A DNA stretch of 64,000 nucleotides from Clostridium sp. (GCF_022482905.1 NZ_JAKVOI010000001.1:62001-126000); one strand, 5' to 3'. Shown: positions 49,092 to 58,918, numbered from the stretch's first letter. A program made the numbers and translations. The notes: generated by a model not told the origin, from the letters alone.

Positions 49092-49203
49092 CTCCGATTA
49101 ATTATATGAATTTAATTATATATTTAATTAATATGCACAAAATAAATTTATATGAAACAATATAAAAATTGGTTTCAATTCATAAAAGGTAGGAGGGAAT
49201 GAT

Positions 49204-50412
49204 ATGAACTATAAGAAAGTAATACTGTTCTTTTTGATATTGGTTTTTCCCTTTAATTTAAATGGCTGTTCTGTGTACAGCAGGGAACAGTCTCAGCAGA
49301 AACAGCTTAATTTATATATAGGAGTAAAAGATAGAGAATCTTTAAATATAATAAAAATTTTAACGGATTTTTACCAAAAACAAAATCCAGATGTAAAACT
49401 CAATATAAATAATATTATAGGAGACAGGGTGGATGACAATGTAAGCAGTGAGAATGACATATTGTTTATTGACAGAAATGATATGTTGAATCTGGCACAA
49501 AAGGGCCTGATAGCGGATATGAAAAATTTTTATAAAGAAAATGATATTGCAACAAAATATTATTCAATACTAAAGGTATACGGCAGGTTCAACGATAAAT
49601 ATTATGGAGTACCGATTATGCCATGTACCCTAGAATTTTTGTACAACAAAAATTCTTTTCATAAACTTGACATAAAAACACCAGTTACTTTAGATGATTT
49701 TGAAAATATACTGAAAAAGCTTGGTTCAAGGAAAATACCTGCAGTTCTGGATGAGAATGTAGATATAAATAATGCAATTTTTTCCATAGTATCAAATAAT
49801 AATTTAATACCAATGAGAAAACTTGAGAATATATATGGCAGCAGTGCAAAAGAATATGAAAAATTATCATATATACAGAATGTTTTTAAGGATATTGATA
49901 CCCTTGTTAAGAATAATGTAATAAATGAAAATACATTTGAAGTTGGAAGTGAGTTGGACATTGATAAGTTAAAAAATGGTGCAATGCCCATGGTTATGGC
50001 ATCTTCATATTATGTAAGAGATCTTGACGGAGAAGATATAGGAACTATAAGCGACAGCTTGTCAAGCATGAAAATACCTGTTATGTCAAATGTATTGATG
50101 TGTATGCCTACAAATGGGAACAATACTGATGAAGCAGGACAATTCATGAAGTTTAGTTTTGATGATAAAATGCAGAAGGAGTTCCTAAAAAGAGGATATA
50201 TTACATGCAATAAAGATGTGAACAGTAAAAATAAGGGAATAAAAAAGAGTATAGCATTACATATGAAAAATAGTTTTGAAGACAATATATCAATTATATA
50301 TAATATCCCGAGCAAAATGAGAAATGATATATCTGCCAAAATAGATGATATATTTTTAGGAAAATATACAGGAAATGAATGGAAAGAGATAGTGGAAAAA
50401 GAGCAGCAGTAA
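49204..50412 (+). CDS. Lipoprotein extracellular solute-binding protein, orphan
   Basis: 402 residues. The lipobox L-N-G-C at 19-22 predicts lipid attachment at C22. The body matches carbohydrate-type (SBP family 1) proteins: QQNPDVKLNIN-like region near 60, FNDKYYGVPIMP near 130 and the helical C-lobe. No permease or ATPase beside it. Flanked by minus-strand genes, so it is monocistronic. It may serve a transporter elsewhere. Confidence 0.78.
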   Translation: MNYKKVILFFLILVFPFNLNGCSVYSREQSQQKQLNLYIGVKDRESLNIIKILTDFYQKQNPDVKLNINNIIGDRVDDNVSSENDILFIDRNDMLNLAQKGLIADMKNFYKENDIATKYYSILKVYGRFNDKYYGVPIMPCTLEFLYNKNSFHKLDIKTPVTLDDFENILKKLGSRKIPAVLDENVDINNAIFSIVSNNNLIPMRKLENIYGSSAKEYEKLSYIQNVFKDIDTLVKNNVINENTFEVGSELDIDKLKNGAMPMVMASSYYVRDLDGEDIGTISDSLSSMKIPVMSNVLMCMPTNGNNTDEAGQFMKFSFDDKMQKEFLKRGYITCNKDVNSKNKGIKKSIALHMKNSFEDNISIIYNIPSKMRNDISAKIDDIFLGKYTGNEWKEIVEKEQQ

Positions 50413-50432
50413 GCTGCCCTGATGGAAAATGT

Positions 50433-50852
50433 CTATTCCTGGTTTTTCCTGCAATCTGAGCATATTCCATAAAAATAAACTTGATTGCTTATGACTGTAT
50501 AATCGACTTTGTCTCTGATTTTGTCATTCAAATCAGAAAAACAGATTCCGTTTACATCATCCACTTTCCCACAGCAGAGACATTGTATATGAGGATGGGG
50601 GTTGGTTCTGGCATCGTATCTGAAATTGCCTTCACCTACATTTAACTCCTGTATTAAATTTACTTCAACTAGAGTTTTCAGAGTCTTATACACGGTAGCC
50701 AGACTCATAGTCGGATAATCGGACAGTAGTGCTTTGTATATTGTTTCGGCAGAAGGGTGATCTTTGCTGGATTTTAAATATTTATATACGGCTATGCGTT
50801 GTGGAGTTAATTTCAGCTTTTTTTCTCTAAAAATGCCTGTCAAGTTATTCAT
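50433..50852 (-). CDS. Fur-family regulator, PerR-like
   Basis: 139 residues from the ATG at 50852, eight bases after AAGGA; ATGs at 50861 and 50858 lie inside that site. Winged-helix domain (LTPQRIAVYKYL, ATVYKTLK) followed by the metal domain with HPHIQC, C-GK and C-SD-C, the zinc set. PerR is the likeliest type in Clostridium, Fur is possible. Two AT-rich PerR-box-like sites stand in its upstream region (50902-50916 and 50964-50978). Confidence 0.85.
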   Translation of the reverse strand: MNNLTGIFREKKLKLTPQRIAVYKYLKSSKDHPSAETIYKALLSDYPTMSLATVYKTLKTLVEVNLIQELNVGEGNFRYDARTNPHPHIQCLCCGKVDDVNGICFSDLNDKIRDKVDYTVISNQVYFYGICSDCRKNQE

Positions 50853-50963
50853 ATTCATCATCCTTATTATAGATTAGTAGCAAATAAGTTAGTCATTGCA
50901 GATTATATAATTATCTGATTAATATAACTATATAATAAAAATTATTACTTGTCAAAAATAATT

Positions 50964-50978
50964 TTATAATAATAATTT
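50964..50978. promoter_or_regulatory. PerR-box-like site
   Basis: TTATAATAATAATTT resembles the PerR box TTATAAT-N-ATTATAA, matching 12 of 15. It lies between the PerR-like gene and cobC. Confidence 0.4.
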
Positions 50979-51005
50979 TAAGGGCAGAAAACTGCTCTTA
51001 TTTTT
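50979..51005 (+). terminator. Leader hairpin ahead of cobC
   Basis: TAAGGGCAG / CTGCTCTTA (50979-50987 and 50992-51000), then TTTTT. It stands just 20 bases ahead of the cobC ATG. Confidence 0.65.
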
Positions 51006-51026
51006 ATAAAGTTGGAGGAAATTTGA

Positions 51027-51638
51027 ATGAACCTATATTTTGTACGTCATGGCGAGACTGAAGCAAATAAAGACAAGTTATATTATGGAGGAAATGAATC
51101 CAGCCTCACCGAAAAAGGCAGGGGCCAGGCTGAAAAGCTATCTAAACTGTTGAAAAATATACAATTTGACTATATATACATAAGTGAAAAAAAAAGAACT
51201 CTTGAAACTGCAAAGATAATTGTAAAAGAAGATTTTAAGAGATTCATAATTGACAGCAGAATAAATGAAATGAATTTAGGAAAATTTGAAGGTAAAAATT
51301 ATAACTGTATAAAAGAGTTTTATCCAAAACAATGGGAAGATTGGTGCCGACACTGGAAAACGGCTGTGCCTCCGGGAGGTGAAAGCTATCTTCAGTTTTA
51401 TACCAGGGTTAAAAGTTTTTTGGAGGGCATCTTGAAAAATAATAGAGGAGAAAATATACTTGTTGTAACCCATGCAGGAGTTATAAAGTCTATATACTGT
51501 TATATATTAAACAATACTATGGATTTTTTCTGGAAGTTTGCATCTCACAACGGTGATTTGTCAATTATAAAATATGAATATGAAAATTTGTATATTGATA
51601 GTATAATATGTTTGGATAGATTAAATGGTATAGTATGA
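51027..51638 (+). CDS. cobC: Histidine phosphatase family protein, probable alpha-ribazole phosphatase
   Basis: 203 residues. FVRHGETEAN (4-13) carries the phosphohistidine, and VVTHAGVIKS near 147-156 the second His. The next gene is cobS, which makes alpha-ribazole phosphatase (CobC/CobZ) the best guess: removal of the 5'-phosphate of the alpha-ribazole nucleotide. Broad-specificity phosphatase of the PGM family cannot be excluded. The ORF ends ATGA, overlapping the cobS start region. Confidence 0.82.
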   Translation: MNLYFVRHGETEANKDKLYYGGNESSLTEKGRGQAEKLSKLLKNIQFDYIYISEKKRTLETAKIIVKEDFKRFIIDSRINEMNLGKFEGKNYNCIKEFYPKQWEDWCRHWKTAVPPGGESYLQFYTRVKSFLEGILKNNRGENILVVTHAGVIKSIYCYILNNTMDFFWKFASHNGDLSIIKYEYENLYIDSIICLDRLNGIV

Positions 51639-51649
51639 GGTGCATAATT

Positions 51650-52405
51650 GTGAAAAAAATGTTCAACAACTTTTTGCTTATGATTCAGTTCATGACAAGA
51701 ATCAATATAAATAGAAATCTAGATTGTCAGGAGGAAAATTTTAAGTGGGGATCTATATTTATGCCTGTAATTGGACTTATTATAGGGGGGATACAATGGA
51801 TTACATATAAGCTTTTGGTAAATGTACTGCCTATGAATATCTCTGTAACAGCTGTTATTTTAGCCGGTATCCTGCTGACTGGTGCTATGCACATGGATGG
51901 GTTTGGAGACATGTGTGATGGCTTTTTTGCATTTAAAGGCAGAGATAAAATAATAGAAATAATGAAAGACAGCAGGGTTGGAACTTATTCCTGCATAGCA
52001 ATTGTAATGGACATACTTTTTAAGTATAATTTATTATGTTATATAGCTCCTGTATTTTCGGTGTCCATAATAATTGCTCCAGTAATATCCAGACTATCTA
52101 CACTGTTTCTTGTATCTGTTTGTAAACCGGCCAAGAGTACAGGTACAGGGAATTTGTTCATGGACTCTGTAAATATAAGTCAATTTTTTGCAGGTACAGC
52201 AATAAGTGCCGGAATTTTATTGTCTGTAGTTGCTGTTGATCCAAAATATTTAGTGCTGCTTGTAATTTCGGCAATTATGATATCGTTCTGTTTTAGCTTA
52301 TATTGTAAAAGGAAAATTGGCGGTATGACCGGGGATTTGCTTGGTGCAAATAACGAGATTATAGAAATATCAATACTTGTTATAATATCTATAATGATGG
52401 GATAA
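51650..52405 (+). CDS. cobS: Adenosylcobinamide-GDP ribazoletransferase
   Basis: 251 residues from a GTG at 51650, seven bases after GAGGTG. About six spans. The HMDGFGDMCDGFFAF region (about 82-96) with the D-x-D-type pattern and GAMHMDG is conserved in CobS. It joins GDP-cobinamide and alpha-ribazole phosphate to make the cobamide. Coupled with cobC. Other cob genes are not in the window. Confidence 0.93.
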   Translation: MKKMFNNFLLMIQFMTRININRNLDCQEENFKWGSIFMPVIGLIIGGIQWITYKLLVNVLPMNISVTAVILAGILLTGAMHMDGFGDMCDGFFAFKGRDKIIEIMKDSRVGTYSCIAIVMDILFKYNLLCYIAPVFSVSIIIAPVISRLSTLFLVSVCKPAKSTGTGNLFMDSVNISQFFAGTAISAGILLSVVAVDPKYLVLLVISAIMISFCFSLYCKRKIGGMTGDLLGANNEIIEISILVIISIMMG

Positions 52406-52432
52406 TTAAATTTTAGCAAAAGAGGATGAACT

Positions 52433-53464
52433 ATGAAAAAGAAAAATTTTATTGCGGTTTTGTTAATATTGTTCATGTTGCCATTGTATGGCTGCAAGGA
52501 CAATACTCAGGAGGAACCAATTTCGAAAACTGAATATATGCTTGGAACTATCTGTACTATAACCGTATATGATGATAAACCTGAATCTGTAATTGATAAA
52601 GCATTTGCAAGGGTAAAACAGATTGAAAATAAGATGAGTGCCAACAAAGCAGGTACTGAATTGGATGCAGTATCAAAGGCATCTGGAAAAGGTTATGTAA
52701 AAGTTTCAGATGATACTTTTTATGTACTGGAAAAAGGTAAATATTATTCGCAGAAATCAGGTGGGGCATTTGATATAACGATTGGTCCGCTGGTAAAATT
52801 ATGGGGAATTGGAACTGACAATGAAAAATTGCCAGGTGAAGAGGAGATTCAAAATAGCAAGGCCCTTGTAAATTATAAAGATCTTCTACTGGATTATAAA
52901 AATAAAAAGGTCATGCTGGCAAGAAAAGGAATGTCACTTGACTTAGGTGGAATAGCAAAAGGATATGCTGCAGATGAAGCAGCCAGGATATTAAAACAAA
53001 ATGGAGTTAAGCATGCAATAATAAATTTAGGAGGAAATGTTCTGGCAATAAACAACAATGTAAATGGGGATCCATGGAAGATCGGCATACAGGATCCTTT
53101 CCAGACTAGAGGAAACGTAGTTGCCTCCATAAAAGTTACAAACAAGACAGTAGTTACTTCTGGAATTTATGAGAGATACTTTAAAAAGAACGGTAAAATA
53201 TATCATCATATATTGAATCCATTTACAGGATATCCAATGGATAATAATCTGGCTAGTGTAACGTTGGTTACAAATACTTCAATAGATGCGGATGCGATGA
53301 CTAAAAATATATTTTATCTAGGTACTGACAAGGGAATGAAGTATGCGGAAAATATACCGGAATTGGAGGCAATATTTGTAACCAAGGATAAAAAGATATA
53401 TATAACGGATGGATTGAAAAATAATTTTAATATAGTGGACACAGAATATAAGTTGATGAATTAA
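52433..53464 (+). CDS. apbE: FAD:protein FMN transferase, lipoprotein
   Basis: 343 residues. Lipobox L-Y-G-C (C near 22) predicts membrane attachment outside. ApbE features: GTICTITVYDD near 40, GGIAKGYAADEA near 170-181, HILNPFTGYP near 265-275 and a D-A-D-A-M-T-K catalytic/metal stretch near 282-290. It links FMN to Thr of target proteins, such as the Rnf complex or FMN-binding domains. It follows cobS by 27 bp. Confidence 0.93.
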   Translation: MKKKNFIAVLLILFMLPLYGCKDNTQEEPISKTEYMLGTICTITVYDDKPESVIDKAFARVKQIENKMSANKAGTELDAVSKASGKGYVKVSDDTFYVLEKGKYYSQKSGGAFDITIGPLVKLWGIGTDNEKLPGEEEIQNSKALVNYKDLLLDYKNKKVMLARKGMSLDLGGIAKGYAADEAARILKQNGVKHAIINLGGNVLAINNNVNGDPWKIGIQDPFQTRGNVVASIKVTNKTVVTSGIYERYFKKNGKIYHHILNPFTGYPMDNNLASVTLVTNTSIDADAMTKNIFYLGTDKGMKYAENIPELEAIFVTKDKKIYITDGLKNNFNIVDTEYKLMN

Positions 53465-53608
53465 CATGTTTTTACCGATATTGTCTGATAATCCATTAGA
53501 AATATTTTATTTACGCTTGATATAGAATATATTTAGTATTACTATATAATATATATCAATAAATACATCAAGGATATATAATATTAGATGGAAATGAGGT
53601 TGTATATT

Positions 53609-53815
53609 ATGGCTAGTAAAGTCACTAAAGATATGACTATTGGAGAAGTTCTCAGAATTAATCCTGCGTATGCAGAAACACTTATGAGTTTTGGAATGGG
53701 ATGCATTGGCTGCCCTGCATCACTTGCAGAAACTATAGAAGAAGCTGCTATGGTACATGGAGTAGACGTTAATGGACTGGTTGAAGCGTTGAATTCGGAA
53801 ACAGTTCAGCAATAA
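53609..53815 (+). CDS. DUF1858 domain small protein
   Basis: 68 residues from the ATG at 53609, nine bases after GAGGT; an ATG at 53588 adds seven poor residues. The protein has the C-x-x-C site MGCIGCPAS (near 31-39) and helix ends of DUF1858, often attached to or next to hybrid-cluster or redox proteins. The stop lies in a perfect palindrome. Function unknown. Confidence 0.85.
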   Translation: MASKVTKDMTIGEVLRINPAYAETLMSFGMGCIGCPASLAETIEEAAMVHGVDVNGLVEALNSETVQQ

Positions 53816-53861
53816 AAAAATAGATAAACTACTGTAACAGTAGTTTATCTATTTTTTTATT
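53811..53861. terminator. Long bidirectional palindromic terminator
   Basis: Twenty-four-base perfect arms (53811-53834 and 53838-53861) with loop TAA; both convergent genes stop inside it. Confidence 0.9.
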
Positions 53862-54766
53862 GTGTCTATACAGTTTAGGCGTTCCTTAAGATTACAGTTA
53901 TTGCAGTCATTATCGCAGGATTCTATATGAATCATGGTTTCCGTATTTTTAAGTGACTTTGACAGTTTATTTTCTATTTTATCGCATATATCATGTGCAG
54001 CTTTGACATGCATGTCCTGAGGAAATACAAGATGAAGATCAATATATCTCCTATCACCTGATTTCCTGGTTCTCAATCTGTGGAACCCGCAGAAAACAGA
54101 ATTATATCTAGATATTATATTTTTAATTGTAAGTATTTCATCATCAGACAATTTAACATCTACCAATGGATTAAAAGCAGATTTTAAAAGATTGAAAGCT
54201 TCTTTTAAAATAAATATGGAAACTGCTATAGCTATCAGGGGATCAAGAACTTCCAGTTTTGTAACCCATATTAATAAGAGACCAAGTGCAATTCCAAGGG
54301 AAGTGTATACATCGGTTTTCAAATGGAGGGCATCTGCCTTCAGCGCCATGGAATCTTCTTTTTCGGCAACTTTGTATAATTTCCTTGATACAAGGAAATT
54401 TATACCCGAAGATATGAACATAACTGTAAATCCAATGGCGGATTGATGAGTATTTACCGGATGAAATAATCTGTCTGCAGCTTCAAATATTATCCATATT
54501 GAGACAATTAAAATCAACATACCTTCAAAAACCCCGGATACATCTTCAAATTTACCATGTCCATAGGGATGTTCAATGTCTGCAGGTTTGGAAGATATTC
54601 TGACAGAAAAAAAAGATACTAAAGATGCCGTTAGATCTATAGTAGAATGAACAGCCTCGGAGATAATACTTACCGATCCGGTAATAGTACCTACTATTAA
54701 TTTCATGATTATTAAACTGCTGTTGGACAATATAGAAAGACATGCAGCCATTGTTTTCTTATTCAT
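53849..54766 (-). CDS. Cation diffusion facilitator with Cys-rich tail
   Basis: 305 residues, about five to six spans plus a cytoplasmic domain. EAVHSTIDLTAS (near 36-47) and KADALHLKTDVYTS (near 142-155) hold the transport-site Asp/His residues typical of CDF zinc/iron/manganese exporters. The tail has CDNDCNNCNLK and a later C, a short cluster that could bind metal. GGAG lies upstream. The metal is not predictable; a palindrome 50 bp upstream is a possible operator. Confidence 0.88.
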   Translation of the reverse strand: MNKKTMAACLSILSNSSLIIMKLIVGTITGSVSIISEAVHSTIDLTASLVSFFSVRISSKPADIEHPYGHGKFEDVSGVFEGMLILIVSIWIIFEAADRLFHPVNTHQSAIGFTVMFISSGINFLVSRKLYKVAEKEDSMALKADALHLKTDVYTSLGIALGLLLIWVTKLEVLDPLIAIAVSIFILKEAFNLLKSAFNPLVDVKLSDDEILTIKNIISRYNSVFCGFHRLRTRKSGDRRYIDLHLVFPQDMHVKAAHDICDKIENKLSKSLKNTETMIHIESCDNDCNNCNLKERLNCIDTIKK

Positions 54767-55077
54767 AATAACATCTCCATATATGAAAAATCTATTCTAA
54801 AATTTATGAATTCAATTTATCAATTGATAAAGTATAATAACTAATATGATAACCCATTATGTACTATAAGTCAATAAAAAAGCATTATGATATGAATTAT
54901 CAATTGAAAATAAAAATTAGTAAATGAAAGCGATAATAGCCACATACTATTTATAATATATTATTTAAAGATTTTGTGTGACATATATTTTTGATTATTA
55001 TGTATTATATTTTCTCTATTTCAAATAATAAATAAAGATATTGTTATTTGATTTTATAAAGTAGGGAGTGATATATA
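54767..55077. other. Intergenic stretch between CDF gene and PFOR, with palindromes
   Basis: No gene. Holds the perfect 16-base palindrome TTTATCAATTGATAAA at 54816-54831 and a related site, TTATCAATTGA, at 54897-54907. A -10-like TATTATATT occurs near 55004. These sites are between two divergently transcribed genes. Confidence 0.5.
54816..54831. promoter_or_regulatory. 16-base palindrome, candidate operator
   Basis: TTTATCAATTGATAAA is perfectly symmetric and has a half-related copy at 54897. It could be a regulator site for the CDF gene or PFOR. Confidence 0.5.
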
Positions 55078-58000
55078 ATGACAAAAAAAATGAAAACCAT
55101 GGATGGAAATGGGGCTGCGGCCTATGCATCCTATGCATTTACAGAAGTTGCCGCCATATACCCAATTACCCCGTCTACTCCTATGGCCGAAGCAGTGGAT
55201 GAGTGGTCTTCACAGGGAAAAAGAAATATATTCGGAGATACAGTCAAAATCAGTGAAATGCAGTCAGAAGCAGGAGCTGCCGGGGCAGTACACGGTTCAC
55301 TTTGTGCCGGAGCCCTTACTACTACATATACTGCATCACAGGGACTTCTTCTTATGATCCCTAATATGTATAAAATAGCAGGAGAACATCTGCCGGCTGT
55401 TTTTCATGTTAGTGCCCGTGCAGTTGCAACTCATGCACTTTCAATATTTGGGGATCATCAGGATGTTATGGCCTGCAGGCAGACCGGATTTGCGCTTTTG
55501 GCATCCTCAAATGTCCAGGAAGCCATGGATATGGGATTTGTAGCTCATTTAAGCGCTATAAAATCGAGAGTACCATTTCTTCACTTTTTCGACGGATTCA
55601 GAACTTCACATGAGTATCAGAAAATAGATGTTATCGACTATGATGATGTAAAAAAGCTTGTTGATTATGAGGCACTGAATGAGTTCAGAGGCAGGGCCTT
55701 GAATCCTGAACATCCAACTGTCAAGGGAACAGCCCAAAACCCGGACATATATTTTCAAGGGAGAGAAGTATCCAACAGATTCTATGAAAAAGTACCCGAT
55801 ATAGTAGATCAATATATGAAGGAAATAAACAATATAACGGGTAGAAACTATAAGCCTTTTGAGTACTATGGAGAAAAAAATGCAGAAAATATAATAGTAG
55901 CTATGGGATCTGTGTGCGATACAATCGAGGAAACAGTAGATTACCTTTCCGAAAAAGGAGAAAAGGTAGGTTGTATAAAGGTACATCTCTATAGACCGTT
56001 CTCAACTAAATACTTTATGGATGTGCTTCCGGATACAGTAAAGAAAATATCCGTTCTGGATAGAACGAAGGAACCTGGATCAATTGGAGAACCTCTGTAT
56101 CTTGATGTATGCAAGTTATTCTACGAAATGAAAAACAGGCCTCAGATATTTGCAGGAAGATATGGACTGGGTTCAAAAGATACTACTCCTTCTCATATAC
56201 TGTCCGTATTCAACAATATGAAATCAGAGAATCCCAAAAAGCATTTTACAATAGGTATAATAGATGATGTAACAAACATGTCCCTTGAGGAAGGGGAACA
56301 TATTGAAACTACTCCTCAGGGTACTATAAGCTGTAAATTCTGGGGACTTGGTTCAGATGGAACTGTAGGTGCGAACAAATCAGCAGTAAAGATAATTGGA
56401 GACAACACGAATTTGTATGCTCAGGCTTACTTTTCCTATGACAGTAAAAAATCCGGAGGAACTACGGTATCACATTTGAGATTTGGTAAAAATCCTATAA
56501 AATCGCCATATCTTGTAACCAGTGCAGATTATGTTGCATGTCATAACAGATCATTCATATATAATTATGATATTTTAAAAGGTCTGAAAAAGGGTGGTAC
56601 ATTTCTCCTCAATTGCCACTGGAATGAGGATGAACTGGAAGATAAACTCCCAATTTCAATGAAAAAGTATATTGCAGAGAACAATATAGATTTTTATATA
56701 ATAGATGGAGTGAAGATAGCCAGGGAAATAGGACTCGGAGGGAGAATAAACATGATAATGCAGGCTGCATTTTTCAAGCTCGCAAAAGTGATTCCAATAG
56801 ATGAAGCCGTAACATACCTGAAGGATTCAATAGAAAAAACCTATGGCAGAAAAGGTGAAAAAATAGTTGAGATGAATAAAATGGCTGTAGACAGGGGACT
56901 GGATGCAGTTGTAAAAGTAAATGTACCTGAAAGCTGGAAAAATGCACAAGAAGGGTGGGAAGGTGATAATAGGAATGTAGATATACCTGAATTTGTAAGG
57001 AATATCCAGATACCTATGGCCAAAAATGAAGGGGATGACTTGCCAGTAAGTTCATTTTTGAATATGGAGGATGGTACCTATCCTGTTGGAACTACTGCCT
57101 ATGAAAAGAGAGGAATAGCTGTGATGGTTCCTGAATGGCAGATGGATAAGTGCATACAGTGCAATCAATGTTCCTATGTTTGCCCGCATGCTACTATAAG
57201 ATCATTTTTACTGAACGACGAGGAAGTAAAGAATGCTCCAGCTGCTTTCAAAAGCAAAAAGGCAGCTGGAAAGGGACTGGAAAATTTGAATTTCAAGATA
57301 CAGGTAAGTCCTATGGACTGTACTGGATGTGGAAATTGTGCAGATGTATGTCCTGCACCAGGCAAGGCAATTGTCATGAAGCCATGGGAGGAACAAGTGG
57401 ATGTGGAATCTCAGAACTGGGATTATGCATTGAGCCTGTCAAAAAAGGAAGATCTGATAAACAGAAATACCTTAAAGGGAAGCCAGTTTATAACACCGCT
57501 TCTTGAGTTCAACGGTGCATGTCCTGGTTGTGGAGAAACTCCATATATAAGACTTCTTACACAGCTGTTTGGTGAAAGAATGATGATTGCAAATGCAACA
57601 GGATGTTCTTCCATATGGGCGGCAAGTGCACCTTCAATAGCATATACAAAAAATAGTGAAGGGAAGGGACCTTCCTGGGGAAATTCACTATTTGAAGATA
57701 ATGCCGAATATGGTTATGGAATGTTTCTTGCTGTAAAGTATATGAGAGAGAGAATAAGAAAACTTATGCTCAATTATATTGAAAGCTCAAGAGAAAGCAG
57801 CAAAGAAAATAATTTGGTTCAGTCATTCAATGAATGGATAAATACAATGGAAGACGGAAGCTTGTCTAAGGTATCCTCACAGAAAGTTGTGAAATCTATT
57901 CTGGATTTTAAAGATTACTCCGACAATGCTATATTAAAGGAAATACTTGCAAAAAAAGATTTTCTTGTTAAAAAGTCGCAGTGGATAATAGGAGGAGATG

Positions 58001-58644
58001 GATGGGCTTATGATATTGGATTTGGAGGAGTGGACCATGTCCTTGCTTCAGGAGATGATGTAAACCTGTTTGTAATGGATACTGAAGTTTATTCAAATAC
58101 AGGAGGTCAATCCTCAAAGTCCACTCAGACAGGGGCAATAGCAAAATTTGCTGCAATGGGTAAAAACACGAAGAAAAAAGATCTTGGACTTATGGCAATG
58201 AGTTATGGATATGTGTATGTAGCCCAGATTGCACTTGGAGCCAATATGAATCATGCATTGAAGGCAATAAAGGAGGCTGAAAATTATAGGGGACCATCGC
58301 TTATAATAGCATATGCACCGTGTATAAATCATGGTATAAAGACAGGTATGGGAACAAGTATAGCCCAGGAGAAAAAGGCGGTAGATGCAGGATATTGGCA
58401 TCTTTATAGATTTGACCCCCAGTTGAAGCTTGAAGGAAAGAATCCATTTGTTTTAGATTCAAAAGAACCGAAAACTTCTTTTAGAGATCATATAGAAGGT
58501 GAGATAAGGTATTCTTCACTTAGAAAAGTACTGCCGCAAAAAGCTGATCAGTTGTATGCAATGGCTGAGAAAAATGCAAAAGACAGGTACGATATATATA
58601 AAAAATTATCGGAAATAGATTATCAGGATCAGGTTAAAAGATAG
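55078..58644 (+). CDS. nifJ: Pyruvate:ferredoxin (flavodoxin) oxidoreductase
   Basis: 1188 residues, single-chain homodimeric PFOR. It oxidises pyruvate to acetyl-CoA and CO2, or the reverse in carbon fixation, with ferredoxin. Domains in order: pyrimidine-binding TPP part at the start (YPITPSTPMAE), gamma/domain III, two 4Fe-4S clusters (CIQCNQCSYVC near 698 and CTGCGNCADVC near 754), and the TPP pyrophosphate/Mg part with GDGWAYDIGFGG and DTEVYSNTGGQSS near 980-1010. Central metabolic enzyme in Clostridium. GGGAGTGAT precedes the ATG. A strong terminator follows. Confidence 0.98.
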   Translation: MTKKMKTMDGNGAAAYASYAFTEVAAIYPITPSTPMAEAVDEWSSQGKRNIFGDTVKISEMQSEAGAAGAVHGSLCAGALTTTYTASQGLLLMIPNMYKIAGEHLPAVFHVSARAVATHALSIFGDHQDVMACRQTGFALLASSNVQEAMDMGFVAHLSAIKSRVPFLHFFDGFRTSHEYQKIDVIDYDDVKKLVDYEALNEFRGRALNPEHPTVKGTAQNPDIYFQGREVSNRFYEKVPDIVDQYMKEINNITGRNYKPFEYYGEKNAENIIVAMGSVCDTIEETVDYLSEKGEKVGCIKVHLYRPFSTKYFMDVLPDTVKKISVLDRTKEPGSIGEPLYLDVCKLFYEMKNRPQIFAGRYGLGSKDTTPSHILSVFNNMKSENPKKHFTIGIIDDVTNMSLEEGEHIETTPQGTISCKFWGLGSDGTVGANKSAVKIIGDNTNLYAQAYFSYDSKKSGGTTVSHLRFGKNPIKSPYLVTSADYVACHNRSFIYNYDILKGLKKGGTFLLNCHWNEDELEDKLPISMKKYIAENNIDFYIIDGVKIAREIGLGGRINMIMQAAFFKLAKVIPIDEAVTYLKDSIEKTYGRKGEKIVEMNKMAVDRGLDAVVKVNVPESWKNAQEGWEGDNRNVDIPEFVRNIQIPMAKNEGDDLPVSSFLNMEDGTYPVGTTAYEKRGIAVMVPEWQMDKCIQCNQCSYVCPHATIRSFLLNDEEVKNAPAAFKSKKAAGKGLENLNFKIQVSPMDCTGCGNCADVCPAPGKAIVMKPWEEQVDVESQNWDYALSLSKKEDLINRNTLKGSQFITPLLEFNGACPGCGETPYIRLLTQLFGERMMIANATGCSSIWAASAPSIAYTKNSEGKGPSWGNSLFEDNAEYGYGMFLAVKYMRERIRKLMLNYIESSRESSKENNLVQSFNEWINTMEDGSLSKVSSQKVVKSILDFKDYSDNAILKEILAKKDFLVKKSQWIIGGDGWAYDIGFGGVDHVLASGDDVNLFVMDTEVYSNTGGQSSKSTQTGAIAKFAAMGKNTKKKDLGLMAMSYGYVYVAQIALGANMNHALKAIKEAENYRGPSLIIAYAPCINHGIKTGMGTSIAQEKKAVDAGYWHLYRFDPQLKLEGKNPFVLDSKEPKTSFRDHIEGEIRYSSLRKVLPQKADQLYAMAEKNAKDRYDIYKKLSEIDYQDQVKR

Positions 58645-58692
58645 AAAAAACAGTTCCAGAATCCGTATTTAGATTCTGGAACTGTTTTTTTT
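58645..58692. terminator. Bidirectional terminator after PFOR
   Basis: Nineteen-base perfect arms (58645-58663 and 58672-58690) ending in T-runs on both strands. Confidence 0.92.
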
Positions 58693-58698
58693 ACACTT

Positions 58699-58860
58699 TT
58701 ACTTTTCGTTTTCGTCTACCCAGTCTTTTGCATTGGACGCATTAAATTCGTCTCCGATAGGTACATTTGATACAGGCTTTGCTTTTTTCATGTTTGCCCA
58801 GGCAGCAGTTTCATGATTTTCAATAGGTATTTTTTTATTGGATTTTCTGTTATCTAACAT
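58699..58860 (-). CDS. DUF3787 small protein
   Basis: 53 residues, below common gene-calling limits. IENHETAAWAN near 13-23 and NAKDWVDENEK at the end match the DUF3787/CDIF630 family of Clostridium. AGGTGATATAA precedes the ATG. Function unknown. It converges with PFOR and lies downstream of metE in the same direction. Confidence 0.85.
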   Translation of the reverse strand: MLDNRKSNKKIPIENHETAAWANMKKAKPVSNVPIGDEFNASNAKDWVDENEK

Positions 58861-58918
58861 TTATATCACCTCTATAAATATTATTTTCAAAAATCCTGAA
58901 TATATGAGTAAAATATAA

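Noticed and set aside
54816-54831. Rex operator
   Set aside because: The palindrome lacks the TTGTTAA-N4-TTAACAA form expected for Rex.
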